This document shows, piece by piece, positions 38,392 to 46,391 of a DNA stretch of 64,000 nucleotides. The notes beneath the pieces were generated by a model. The model was not told the origin of the DNA and searched no databases. It worked only from the letters and a program-made list of their open reading frames with translations. Numbering within the stretch: position 1 is the stretch's first letter; each line of letters starts with the position of its first letter. The translations under genes were made by a program, and so were the position numbers. The stretch is from Frigoribacterium sp. CFBP 13712 (lineage in GTDB: Bacteria; Actinomycetota; Actinomycetes; Actinomycetales; Microbacteriaceae), in the NCBI RefSeq assembly GCF_014842255.1, contig NZ_JACYVH010000004.1, positions 160,399 through 224,398 on the forward strand, given 5' to 3'.

Positions 38392-40941
38392 CTAGAACAG
38401 GACGATCACGACCGCGAGCCCACCGGCCGAGCCCTCGAGCGCCACGTCGCCGCTGTACTCGCTGGTCAGCAGGTGGATGCCGCGGCCGAGCTTGCCGACC
38501 TGGACGGTCGCCTTGCCATCGGGGCCGACGGTGGCGGTGCCGACCGTGCGGCCGTTGTCGCGCACGGCGACGGTGCCGGTCGGGGTGACCGCGCCGGTGA
38601 CCGTGGCCGTGTAGCTCACCGGCGAACGCGAGGTGGTCAGGAGGGCCGAGGCGCCGCCGCGGACCCGCGACGACAGCTTGTCGACCGTGACCGCCGACGA
38701 GCTCGCCGAGGCCTCGGTGCTGCCCTCGGCGGTCGCGGTGACCGTGACCGCGATCGAGCGGCCGGCGTCGGCCGCGACGAGGCGGTACCGGTCGCCGGTG
38801 GCGCCGGCGATGGGCGCGCCGTCGCGGGTCCACTGGTAGGCGCGGGTGACGCCGTCGACGCTCCACGCGCCTCCGTCGGTGCGGAGCGTGCGGCCGACCA
38901 CCGCGTCGCCCGTGATGCGGGGCGCCATGACCGACTCGATCGGGACGGCAGGAGGCGCGGCGATCTCCAGCGGGACGGTCGCGGTCGTGCTCGTGCCCTC
39001 GACCGAGATCGTCAGCTGGCGGGTGCCCGCCTCGAGCCCCTCGGGCACGGTCACCTCGAGCGTGGCGCGGCCCTGCTCGTCGGTGCCGGTCACCACGGTG
39101 CCGTCGATGGGGGCCGACCCGACCCGCGTGCCGTCGAACGCCGCCGTGACGGTGCCCGTGGTGGGGCCGCCGTTGCTGAACAGCAGCGACGAGAGACCGA
39201 GCGACACGGTGTCGCCGGGGGCGAATCCGCCCTCGGGCGCGGCGGGGACGGCGACGCCGACGGAGCGCTGCGCGAGGTCGGGCGAGACGACGGGGTTCGC
39301 CGCGAAGTAGTCGACCTGGCTCTGCAGGTCGACCTTGCCGCTGTCGGCCTTCGCCGAGGCGCCGTTCAGGGCGGTGAAGTTGTCGCCGCCCGAGGCGAGG
39401 AACGAGTTGACGGTCACCTTGTAGCTAGCGGTCTCGTCGAGCGGCTGACCCTGGAACAGGATCTGACCGATGCGCGAGCCGGCGGCGGCCGTCGGGTCGT
39501 ACGTGTAGCTGAGGCCCTTCGAGACGCCGAGCTTGAGGAACGGCCGCGACGAGCCCGCGGGCTGCCACTGCTGCTCGAGCGTGCGACGGATCTGCGCACC
39601 GGTCAGCGTCGAGACGACGAGGGTGTTGGCGAAGGGCTGGACGGCGGCGGCCTCCTGGAAGGTCACGCGGCCGTCGGGGTCGATCGTCGCGTCGCCGCTC
39701 GAGGCGTACTTGAGGTCGGCGCGGAGACCGCCCGGGTTCATGAACGCGATCTGCGCGCCGTTCTCGACGGTCGCGGCGAGCTGGGCGTCGGCGACGAGGT
39801 TGCCGAGGGTGGACTCGCCGCCGCGGTTCTCGCTGCCGTCGAGCTGCTTGGCCCGGAGGACGTCGGCCGTGATCGTGCCGACCGGCTTGCGACCCTCGAC
39901 GGCGGCCACGGCGACCGCGTCGGAGACGATCTTCGCCACGGCCGGGTCGGGTGCCGCCGACTGGTACAGGGGCACCAGCGCGCCGGTGACCGACGCCTCG
40001 TCGGTGGCGGCGTCGTAGGTGACGGTGAGGTGGCTGAGGTTCGCGCCGTAGCTGCCGGTCTGGACGATCGGACGGGGCTTCGTGCCGCCCGTCGGCACGA
40101 TGTTCTCGAAGTCGTAGGTCGCGTGCGTGTGCGCCGAGAGGATGGCGTCCACCTCGGGCGAGACGTTCTTCGCGATGTCCGCGAAGTCGGAGTCGCCGGT
40201 CGCGTCGGCCTCGACGGCGGTCGCGTTGCCCTCGTGCACGAGCAGCACGAGCACGTCGGCCTCGCCGTTGTCGGCGTCGTCGACGCCGTCGGTGAGCTCG
40301 GCGGCGGCCAGGTTGACCGAGTCGACGATGTCGCCGAACTCGAGCCCCTCGATGCCGGCCGGGCTGACCAGCTCGGGCATCAGCTCGGTGATGGCGCCGA
40401 TGAACCCGACCTTCACGCCGCCGACCTCCTCGACGTAGTAGGGGTCGTACACGGGCTCGCCGGTCGCGCTGTCGAGGATGTTCGCGCTGACGTACGGGAA
40501 GTCGCTGCGCGGCACGACGCGGTCGTCGAAGTCGGCGCGACCCTTGTCGAACTCGTGGTTGCCCGGGGTGCTGACGTCGAGCCCCATCGAGTTGAGGGCG
40601 TCGAGGGTCGGCTCGTCGTCTTGGATGAACGACGTGAACGTCGAGGCCCCGATGTTGTCGCCCGACGAGACGAAGAGCGTGTTCGGGTTCGCGGCACGGA
40701 ACTCGTTGACCTTGCCCGCCATGACCGCTGCGCCCGCGGTCGGGCTCGCCTCCTGAGCGAGACGCCCGTGGAAGTCGTTGATGCCGAGGATGTCGATCGT
40801 GGTCGTGGCCGCCTGGGCCGGGACGGCGACGAGCGTGCCGAGACCGAGCGCCGCGACGGTGACGCCGACGAGAGCGACTCCGCGGACGCGACGACCGCCT
40901 CCCTGGCTTCGGTTCTCTGAGGACGGGGGGCTTGTGCGCAT
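38392..40941 (-). CDS. secreted bifunctional 5'-nucleotidase/metallophosphatase with Ig-like domains
   Basis: The 849-residue protein has a signal peptide (about 22-44, ending PAQA). The N-terminal calcineurin-like domain (about 48-330) shows GINDFHGRL, GDNIGAS, TPGNHEFD and SAHTHATYDF, the two-metal site. The C-terminal nucleotidase domain (about 350-560) has NPGGLRADL and FLASGGDNF, which bind the nucleoside. After about 590, two or three Ig-like beta domains follow, ending in a big-3-like repeat. It would dephosphorylate extracellular nucleotides to scavenge phosphate and nucleosides. With the alkaline phosphatase at 13548 it makes a second surface phosphate-scavenging enzyme. No LPXTG anchor is seen. 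Confidence 0.93.
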   Translation of the reverse strand: MRTSPPSSENRSQGGGRRVRGVALVGVTVAALGLGTLVAVPAQAATTTIDILGINDFHGRLAQEASPTAGAAVMAGKVNEFRAANPNTLFVSSGDNIGASTFTSFIQDDEPTLDALNSMGLDVSTPGNHEFDKGRADFDDRVVPRSDFPYVSANILDSATGEPVYDPYYVEEVGGVKVGFIGAITELMPELVSPAGIEGLEFGDIVDSVNLAAAELTDGVDDADNGEADVLVLLVHEGNATAVEADATGDSDFADIAKNVSPEVDAILSAHTHATYDFENIVPTGGTKPRPIVQTGSYGANLSHLTVTYDAATDEASVTGALVPLYQSAAPDPAVAKIVSDAVAVAAVEGRKPVGTITADVLRAKQLDGSENRGGESTLGNLVADAQLAATVENGAQIAFMNPGGLRADLKYASSGDATIDPDGRVTFQEAAAVQPFANTLVVSTLTGAQIRRTLEQQWQPAGSSRPFLKLGVSKGLSYTYDPTAAAGSRIGQILFQGQPLDETASYKVTVNSFLASGGDNFTALNGASAKADSGKVDLQSQVDYFAANPVVSPDLAQRSVGVAVPAAPEGGFAPGDTVSLGLSSLLFSNGGPTTGTVTAAFDGTRVGSAPIDGTVVTGTDEQGRATLEVTVPEGLEAGTRQLTISVEGTSTTATVPLEIAAPPAVPIESVMAPRITGDAVVGRTLRTDGGAWSVDGVTRAYQWTRDGAPIAGATGDRYRLVAADAGRSIAVTVTATAEGSTEASASSSAVTVDKLSSRVRGGASALLTTSRSPVSYTATVTGAVTPTGTVAVRDNGRTVGTATVGPDGKATVQVGKLGRGIHLLTSEYSGDVALEGSAGGLAVVIVLF
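38950..38960 (+). repeat. variant of the dispersed word inside the nucleotidase gene
   Basis: AGGAGGCGCGG lies in a linker between two Ig-like domains, translated on the minus strand as part of APPAVP. Confidence 0.6.
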
Positions 40942-41009
40942 GGGCGTCTGTGCTCCTGGTACGTGGCGGTCGGGGCCGACGACTCCCCTGAACGAGGGTC
41001 GACATCGAG

Positions 41010-41038
41010 AGCCTAGGTTTCGGCTGGGAATCGGGCAA
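41010..41038 (-). promoter_or_regulatory. promoter of the 5'-nucleotidase gene
   Basis: On the minus strand -35 TTGCCC (41033-41038) and -10 TAGGCT (41010-41015) are 17 bp apart, leaving a leader of about 60 nt. Confidence 0.65.
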
Positions 41039-41095
41039 GGATCCGCCGAGGAACGTCACGTGTTGTTCACGCAGGGGCGTCTGGGGAGGGATCGC

Positions 41096-41101
41096 TAGGC
41101 T
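41096..41101 (+). promoter_or_regulatory. -10 of the aroE-aroD operon
   Basis: TAGGCT lies 35 nt before the GTG at 41136, with a weak -35. Confidence 0.45.
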
Positions 41102-41135
41102 GAGGCGTCCGCCGATCGAGCCCGGAGGTGCCCGC

Positions 41136-42086
41136 GTGACCACACCCCGCACCCGCCTCGCCGTGCTCGGTTCGCCCATCGCCCACTCGCTCTCGCCCGT
41201 GCTGCACCGGGCCGCCTACGACGCCCTCGGTCTGCCCTACGAGTACGACCGCGTCGAGGTCGCCTCGGGGGCGCTCGGCGGCTTCGTCGCCTCCCTCGAT
41301 CGGAGCTGGCGCGGCCTCAGTCTCACCATGCCGCTGAAGCGCGAGGTGCTGCCGCTGCTCGACACCGTCTCGCCGCTCGCCCGCCGGCTGGGCGTCGCGA
41401 ACACGGTCGTCCTCGACGCCGACGGGCGACGGCATGGTCACAACACCGACGTCGACGGCATCGTCCGCTCGGTCGCCCTGCGGCACGACGCCCGGCCGAC
41501 CTCCGCGGTCGTGCTCGGCGGGGGCGCCACGGCCGCCTCGGCGCTGTCCGCCGCCTGGCGCCTCGGGGTGCGCTCGGTCGCCGTGCTCGTCCGCGACCCC
41601 CGTCGCGCCGGCGAGCTCGCGCCGCTCGCGTCCGATCTCGGGGTCGACCTCGAGATCCACCCGCTGACGGCGCTCGCCGGTCTCGGCCCTCTCGACTTCG
41701 TCATCAGCACCCTCCCGGGAGGCGCGGCGGACGACCTCCCGCTCGCACCGGTCGACGGGGCCTCCCTGCTGTTCGACGTCGCCTACGAGCCGTGGCCGAC
41801 CCGCGCCTCCTCCCGCTGGTCCGACGCCGGGGGGCTCGTGCTGAACGGGCTCGACATGCTCGTCGAGCAGGCGATCTCGCAGGTCGCTCTCTTCGCCGAC
41901 GGCGGCGAAGGCGAGGCGCGGGCCGGGCACGACGGCGGGGGCGCCACGACCGCGGTCGACGAACCGCGCGAGGCGGCGCGAGTGCGTGAGGCGATGCGTC
42001 GGGCGGTGGGCTCCCTCTCGGGGTCGACCCGCGCCTCCTCGGCATCCTCGGAATCCGTCCCGACCTCCGACGACGGAAGGCGCTGA
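41136..42086 (+). CDS. aroE: shikimate dehydrogenase-type oxidoreductase
   Basis: The 316-residue protein (GTG at 41136, GGAGG site) has SPIAHSLSPVLHRAAY for shikimate binding, catalytic Lys in TMPLKREV, NTDVDGIV with catalytic Asp, and a Rossmann loop, VLGGGATAASALSA. It reduces 3-dehydroshikimate to shikimate with NADPH in aromatic amino-acid synthesis. The C-terminal 45 residues extend beyond the usual length and contain a translated exact dispersed word (42026-42042); another lies in a loop (41798-41812). The next gene, aroD, begins one base after the stop. Pairing with a type I dehydroquinase supports the pathway, though quinate or shikimate catabolism is an alternative. Confidence 0.9.
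   Translation: MTTPRTRLAVLGSPIAHSLSPVLHRAAYDALGLPYEYDRVEVASGALGGFVASLDRSWRGLSLTMPLKREVLPLLDTVSPLARRLGVANTVVLDADGRRHGHNTDVDGIVRSVALRHDARPTSAVVLGGGATAASALSAAWRLGVRSVAVLVRDPRRAGELAPLASDLGVDLEIHPLTALAGLGPLDFVISTLPGGAADDLPLAPVDGASLLFDVAYEPWPTRASSRWSDAGGLVLNGLDMLVEQAISQVALFADGGEGEARAGHDGGGATTAVDEPREAARVREAMRRAVGSLSGSTRASSASSESVPTSDDGRR
41798..41812 (-). repeat. exact dispersed word inside aroE
   Basis: GACCCGCGCCTCCTC, translated as TRASS in a surface loop near residue 222. Confidence 0.8.
42026..42042 (-). repeat. exact dispersed word in the aroE tail
   Basis: GACCCGCGCCTCCTCGG, translated as TRASSA in the last 20 residues. Confidence 0.8.
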
Positions 42087-42087
42087 C

Positions 42088-42861
42088 ATGATCCCGACCC
42101 CTCGCCCCGTGACCCTGCGGTCGATCGTGCTCGGCGACGGCCGACCCGCCGTCTGCGTGCCGCTCACCGGTCGCACCGAGGAGGCGCTGGTCGCCACAGC
42201 CGCCGCACTCCCCCGCGAGGCGTACGACGTCGTCGAGCTGCGCGTCGACTGGCTCACCGCGGTCGACGACATCGCTCAGGCCATGTCGGCGCTCGTCGCC
42301 GTCCGGGCGACCCTGCCCGACGACGTGCCGGTGATCGCGACCTTCCGCACGAAGCAGGAGGGCGGCGAGCGCGACATCACCCCCGACGACTACGGCCTGC
42401 TGCTCGGCGCCCTGATCGGGACGGGCGCGGCGGACGCCGTCGACGTCGAGATGTTCACGCAGCCCGACGTGCTCGAGTCCGTCGTCGACGCCGCGCGCTC
42501 GGCAGGGGTGCCGGTCATCATGTCGTCGCACGACTTCGCCGCGACGCCCACGCGCGACGAGATCGTCTCGCGACTGCTTCTGCAGCAGGAGCTCGGCGCC
42601 GACGTCGTGAAGCTCGCCGCCATGCCACGGTCGGCGGACGACGTGCTGACGCTGCTCGCGGCGACCCTCGAGTTCAGGGCGGGGGCGGGGCTGGTGCCGG
42701 CCGTGACCATGTCGATGGGGCCGCTCGGCGCGGTGTCGCGCGTGGCGGGCGAGGCCTTCGGCTCGTGCCTGACCTTCGGCACGGTGGGCGAGTCGAGCGC
42801 GCCGGGGCAGCTGGACGCCGCCGGGCTGCGCGCGACGCTCGAGCTGCTGCACCGCGGGTAG
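42088..42861 (+). CDS. aroD: type I 3-dehydroquinate dehydratase
   Basis: The 257-residue protein (ATG at 42088, GGAAGG site) shows type I DHQase signatures: VVELRVDWL with the substrate-binding Glu and Arg, the general-base His in IMSSHDF, Schiff-base Lys in DVVKLAAMP, and SMGPLGAVSRVAGEAFGS at the end. It dehydrates 3-dehydroquinate to 3-dehydroshikimate through a lysine imine. It overlaps in function with aroE one base upstream, so the two likely act together. Most actinobacteria use the type II enzyme, so a type I copy beside aroE may be a second, catabolic or specialised pair. Confidence 0.93.
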   Translation: MIPTPRPVTLRSIVLGDGRPAVCVPLTGRTEEALVATAAALPREAYDVVELRVDWLTAVDDIAQAMSALVAVRATLPDDVPVIATFRTKQEGGERDITPDDYGLLLGALIGTGAADAVDVEMFTQPDVLESVVDAARSAGVPVIMSSHDFAATPTRDEIVSRLLLQQELGADVVKLAAMPRSADDVLTLLAATLEFRAGAGLVPAVTMSMGPLGAVSRVAGEAFGSCLTFGTVGESSAPGQLDAAGLRATLELLHRG

Positions 42862-42895
42862 CGGCGGGGCACGGGCACTGCGCCAGGATGCGGAC

Positions 42896-42942
42896 ACGAC
42901 GCCAGGTTTTTTGCTGGCGTCAAATCCATCTTCTGGCGTCGT
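42896..42942 (+). repeat. competing hairpins with a T-run loop
   Basis: ACGACGCCAG (42896-42905) can pair with CTGGCGTC (42914-42921), loop GTTTTTTG, or with CTGGCGTCGT (42933-42942). The two stems exclude each other. It begins 35 nt after the aroD stop and may end that transcript. Confidence 0.65.
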
Positions 42943-43081
42943 GGGTGAGCGGCCGTCGGGTGCGGGCCTCCGAGGGAGCCGACCGCGGCCCCACCACCGG
43001 GAAACGAGCGACGGTCGTCGCTCAACGAGGGCCGTCGGGTCGGGCTCGCCTCGGAGTGAGACGACAGTAGCGCGAGGGAGG

Positions 43082-43169
43082 GCACCCGGTCGAGCCGCCG
43101 GGCGGGGCGGCACCGGGCGGCGAACGGGGCGACAGGGGCCCGCAGGCGGGGCGACACCGGCCGGCGGGC
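43082..43169. repeat. 22-bp imperfect tandem repeat
   Basis: Units begin GGGGCGRCACCGG at 43104, 43126 and 43148, each 22 bp; a more diverged unit precedes them at 43082. Confidence 0.65.
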
Positions 43170-43193
43170 GGGCACCCCCAGTCGGGGGCGAGC

Positions 43194-43223
43194 GGAACAC
43201 GGCGGCCGTCTCGTGCGTAGCGT
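43194..43223 (+). promoter_or_regulatory. ECF-sigma-like promoter of the DUF6458-type gene
   Basis: GGAAC (43194-43198) and CGTAG (from 43216) are 17 bp apart, resembling SigE-type ECF promoters. TAGCGT (43218-43223) overlaps and could act as a normal -10. Confidence 0.35.
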
Positions 43224-43297
43224 GGGCGTCAGACAGCATCCGGTCGATCGGGACGAGCCCGTTCGGCACTCGCAGGATGCGTGACGAAGGAGAACCC

Positions 43298-43558
43298 ATG
43301 AGCATCGGCGGCGGAATCGCCTTGATCGTGATCGGCGCGATCCTCGCGTTCGCACTCGACCTGCAGGTGGCCGGTATCGACATCCAGCTGGTCGGCTACA
43401 TCCTGATCGCCGCGGGGGTCGTCATCACCCTCCTCGGCATCGTGTTCCTGACTCGCCGACGCCAGGTCACCTCGACCTCGCGCTCGGCGGTCGACCCCGT
43501 GACCGGTGAGCGCGTCACGCGTCGCTCCACCGAGGACGGCGGCGGCCCGGTCGTCTGA
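43298..43558 (+). CDS. small two-TM protein of the DUF6458 type
   Basis: The 86-residue protein (ATG at 43298, GAAGGAGA site) has two hydrophobic helices (about 3-22 and 28-52; MSIGGGIALIVIGAILAFAL and LVGYILIAAGVVITLLG). A short basic loop RRRQ and a polar tail (SRSAVDPVTGERVTRRSTEDGG) follow. This form matches DUF6458, a widespread small actinobacterial membrane protein without known function. An ECF-like promoter hints at envelope-stress control. A strong terminator follows. Confidence 0.82.
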   Translation: MSIGGGIALIVIGAILAFALDLQVAGIDIQLVGYILIAAGVVITLLGIVFLTRRRQVTSTSRSAVDPVTGERVTRRSTEDGGGPVV

Positions 43559-43580
43559 CCGGCACCCGCCCACACCCCCG

Positions 43581-43621
43581 ACGGCCCCGTGCCCTGCCCG
43601 ACAGGCAGGGTGCGGGGCCGT
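43581..43621. terminator. strong bidirectional terminator
   Basis: 18-bp arms (43581-43598, ACGGCCCCGTGCCCTGCC, and 43604-43621) pair with two G-U pairs and a 5-nt loop, between convergent genes ending at 43558 and 43679. Confidence 0.85.
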
Positions 43622-43678
43622 CCGGCCGTCGGTCGTCGTGACCGTCGGCCGTCGGGACTCGCGTCCGTCACCGACCGG

Positions 43679-44647
43679 TCACCACCAGAAGGGCGCCTGC
43701 GGCACGTAGCGCTCCTCGAAGCGGCGGACGTCGTCGTCGCTGAGCTCGACCTCGAGCGCGGCGACCGCGTCGGCGAGGTGGTGCGGCTTGGTCGCCCCGA
43801 CGATCGGGGCCGAGACCACGGGGTTGCGGAGCACCCAGGCGACCGCGATCTGCGCCATCGGCACCTCGTGCTCGGCCGCGACCTGCTCGACGGCATCGAT
43901 GATCGGGCCGTCGGCGTCGGTGTCGAACGCCTTGGCGACCTCGTCGACGGCCGAGCGACCGGTGGTCACGTCGCGGGGGCGCGTGAGCCGCCCCTTGCCC
44001 TGCGGCGAATACGGCACGAGCCCGACGCCGAGGTCGGCGCAGAGCGGGATCATCTCGCGCTCCTCCTCCCGCTTGAGGAGGTTGTACTGATCCTGCATCG
44101 ACGCGAAGGGCGTCCACCCGTTCACGGCGGCCGCGGTCTGCATCTTGGCGAACTGCCACGCGTACATGCTCGACGCGCCCGTGTAGCGGACCTTCCCGGC
44201 CCGGACGAGGTCGTGGAGCGCCTCCATCGTCTCCTCGACCGGGGTCTCGTCGTCGTAGCGGTGCACCTGGTAGAGGTCGATGTGGTCGGTGCCGAGCCGG
44301 GTGAGCGACGCGTCGACCTGCTCGAGGATGGCCTTGCGCGAGAGCCCGGACCCACCGGGCCCGTCGTGCATCCGGCCGCTGACCTTCGTCGCGAGCACGA
44401 TGTCCTCGCGGCGCGAGTACTCGCGGATGGCGCGGCCGACGTACTCCTCGCCTGTGCCCTGCTGGTACACGTTGGCGGTGTCCCAGAAGGTGACGCCGAG
44501 CTCGACGGCCTGGCGGAAGAGGGGCGCGGAGGCCTCCTCGTCGAGGGTCCAGGTGTGCAGGCCCCGCGTCGGATCGCCGTAGCTCATGCAGCCGAGGCCG
44601 ATGCGGCTGATCCGCAGGCCCGTCGTCCCGAGTCGTCCGTACCTCAT
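43679..44647 (-). CDS. aldo/keto reductase
   Basis: The 322-residue TIM-barrel enzyme has the catalytic tetrad: Asp and Tyr in WDTANVYQQG (about 55-64), Lys in VLATKVSG and His in LYQVHRYD. NADPH-binding features near the C-terminus include PIVGATKPHHLADAV. It resembles the YhdN/IolS-like group that reduces aldehydes and sugars. Its start overlaps the stop of the upstream MmyB-type regulator gene (ATGA), so the two form an operon and the regulator probably controls it. Substrate unknown. Confidence 0.93.
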   Translation of the reverse strand: MRYGRLGTTGLRISRIGLGCMSYGDPTRGLHTWTLDEEASAPLFRQAVELGVTFWDTANVYQQGTGEEYVGRAIREYSRREDIVLATKVSGRMHDGPGGSGLSRKAILEQVDASLTRLGTDHIDLYQVHRYDDETPVEETMEALHDLVRAGKVRYTGASSMYAWQFAKMQTAAAVNGWTPFASMQDQYNLLKREEEREMIPLCADLGVGLVPYSPQGKGRLTRPRDVTTGRSAVDEVAKAFDTDADGPIIDAVEQVAAEHEVPMAQIAVAWVLRNPVVSAPIVGATKPHHLADAVAALEVELSDDDVRRFEERYVPQAPFWW

Positions 44648-45582
44648 CGTGAGCTGTCCTCTCGTCGTGCGTCGTCTCGCGAGCGATGCGCGTCGATGGG
44701 GCCTGCTGGTTCTCGGGCCTGCGGATCGACCGGGCCGGCGCCCCAGCTGGCGAGGAGAAGGAGGCGCTCCTCGGTCGGCGTACCCGGCTCGGCGCTGTAG
44801 ATGAGGAAGTTCAGCCCCGGCTCGCCCATCGGCTCCATGGCCGCGTAGACGAGGTCAAGATCGCCGACGACGGGATGCCGGAACGATTTGCTCCCCGAGG
44901 CGTGATGCCGCACCTCGTGCGCGCCCCACCGGGTGCGGAACTCGTCGCTGCGGGTCGACAGCTCGCCGACGAGGTCGTGCAGGGCCCTGTCATGAGGGTC
45001 GCGGCCGGCCTCGGTACGGAGGATCGCGACGTTGATGTCGGCGGCGATCGACCACGACGGGTAGAAGGCCTCGGCCAGCTCGCGGTGCAGGAACACGAAG
45101 CGGGCGAGGTTGACGGGCCGGTCGGAGAGGGCGTAGAGGTCGGAGTAGAGCGCCCGGAAGAGAGCGTTCTCGCCGAGCACGTCCATCCGTCCGTTCCGGA
45201 CGAACGCGGGCCCCGAGGCCACGGAGTCGAGGGCCAGCTGCAGGGCGCGCGAGACGCCGGCGGGGCGCGCACGCGACCTCGACCGAGCCCGGACGGGCGA
45301 CTCGTTCGCGGCGCGTGCGAGGTCGGCCAGGTGCGATCGCTCGGCCTCGTCGAGCAGCAGCGCGCCGCCGATCGCCTCGAGCACCGCCTCGGACGCTCCC
45401 CCGAGGTCGCCGCGTTCGAGGCGCGAGTAGTACTCGACGCTGACGCCGGCGAGCATGGCCACCTCGGCCCGCCGCAGACCGGGCACGCGCCGCCCCGGAC
45501 CACCGGGCAGCTCGACCTGCGCAGGGGTCACGCGGGCCCGCCTCGTGGTCAGGAAGTCGCGTACCTCGCTCCTGTTGTCCAT
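44644..45582 (-). CDS. XRE-family regulator with MmyB-like ligand domain
   Basis: The 312-residue protein has an N-terminal HTH-XRE (about 8-75) with PGRRVPGLRRAEVAMLAGVSVEYYSRLERGDLGG, the signature of the MmyB group. A C-terminal MmyB-like domain (about 100-280) binds a fatty-acid-like ligand in the one studied structure. It probably represses its own operon with the downstream aldo/keto reductase. The ATG at 45582 is leaderless (TACGGT 7 nt upstream), and a 27-bp palindrome covers the -35 region. Confidence 0.9.
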   Translation of the reverse strand: MDNRSEVRDFLTTRRARVTPAQVELPGGPGRRVPGLRRAEVAMLAGVSVEYYSRLERGDLGGASEAVLEAIGGALLLDEAERSHLADLARAANESPVRARSRSRARPAGVSRALQLALDSVASGPAFVRNGRMDVLGENALFRALYSDLYALSDRPVNLARFVFLHRELAEAFYPSWSIAADINVAILRTEAGRDPHDRALHDLVGELSTRSDEFRTRWGAHEVRHHASGSKSFRHPVVGDLDLVYAAMEPMGEPGLNFLIYSAEPGTPTEERLLLLASWGAGPVDPQAREPAGPIDAHRSRDDARREDSSR

Positions 45583-45589
45583 GGGATCG

Positions 45590-45640
45590 ACCGTACGACA
45601 CGGAGAGCGCGCTCAGGGGTGTTCCGCTGGAGCACCCCTG
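45590..45640 (-). promoter_or_regulatory. leaderless promoter and palindromic operator of the MmyB-type regulator
   Basis: -10 TACGGT (45590-45595, minus strand) lies 7 nt from the ATG. The palindrome at 45614-45640 has arms CAGGGGTG/CACCCCTG and an inner TCC...GGA, so it is nearly perfect over 27 bp and covers the expected -35. Confidence 0.6.
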
Positions 45641-45802
45641 ATCCGGGATCTCCTGCCGGCGCGGACGGCGAGCACTTCAGTATCGTGCGCATCGAGCGTG
45701 ATGGACAAGCGGGCCGCCCGAAGCGGAGGAGAACCGTTCTGCCTGGTCACAGAACTGCCCCACCCGGCACTTCACTACTGAGAGCGGAAGTGAGGACGAC
45801 CG

Positions 45803-46378
45803 ATGAGACGACGATCGACACCGGGCGAGACCGAGAACGATCTGGTGGCTCGTGCGCGCGGCGGGGACATCGATGCGTTCGAGGCGCTGACCCGTCTGCA
45901 CGTCAGGAGCGTGCTCCGATACGCAGCCTCGGTGGTGACCGATCGCGGCAGTGTCGAGGACGTCGCCCAGGAGGTCCTGCTCGTGGCGTGGCGCCGTCGA
46001 GCGGATCTCGACCCGGAACGTTCTCTGCTGCCGTGGCTGCTCGTGACGACGCGCCACATCGCAGTCGCGACCAACCGTCGGGCCGTCCGACAGGAGGCCG
46101 GCGATCTCGACACGGTGGACCACCTCCACCAATGGGAACGCGGTCGAGACCGACGCGCGGCAGCGGAGGAGCTCGCATATCTGCAGGAGGCCCTCGACGG
46201 TCTCCCACCGGACGACCGCGAGCTCGTCCGTCTCTGCTTCATCGAAGGACTCTCCTACGACGAAGCCTCGGCCGCGCTCGGCCTGACGCCACCGGCGACA
46301 CGCAAACGCATCCAGCGCATCCGCGGCCGGCTGCGCTCCTTCCGCACAGCCACCACCGGCACGCAGTACGAGAACTGA
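45803..46378 (+). CDS. ECF RNA polymerase sigma factor
   Basis: The 191-residue protein has sigma-2 (about 25-90: FEALTRLHVRSVLRYA, VEDVAQEVLLVAW) and sigma-4 regions (about 125-178: LDGLPPDDRELVRLCFIEGLSYDEASAALGLTPPATRKRIQRIRGRL). It lacks regions 1 and 3, as ECF factors do. It would direct transcription of a small regulon under control of the membrane protein encoded 13 bp downstream. A weak AGTGAGGAC site precedes the ATG. Confidence 0.93.
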   Translation: MRRRSTPGETENDLVARARGGDIDAFEALTRLHVRSVLRYAASVVTDRGSVEDVAQEVLLVAWRRRADLDPERSLLPWLLVTTRHIAVATNRRAVRQEAGDLDTVDHLHQWERGRDRRAAAEELAYLQEALDGLPPDDRELVRLCFIEGLSYDEASAALGLTPPATRKRIQRIRGRLRSFRTATTGTQYEN

Positions 46379-46391
46379 GAGCAGGGCGAAC

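Larger units (their letters stand above)
42862..43297. other. 436-bp gene-free region after aroD
   Basis: No gene is supported. It contains competing hairpins with a T6 loop (42896-42942), a 22-bp imperfect tandem repeat (43082-43169) and, at the right, an ECF-like promoter for the gene at 43298. Confidence 0.6.

Noticed and set aside
38473-40920. 815-residue frame antisense to the 5'-nucleotidase
   Set aside because: Shadow frame; the minus-strand gene has signal peptide and catalytic motifs.
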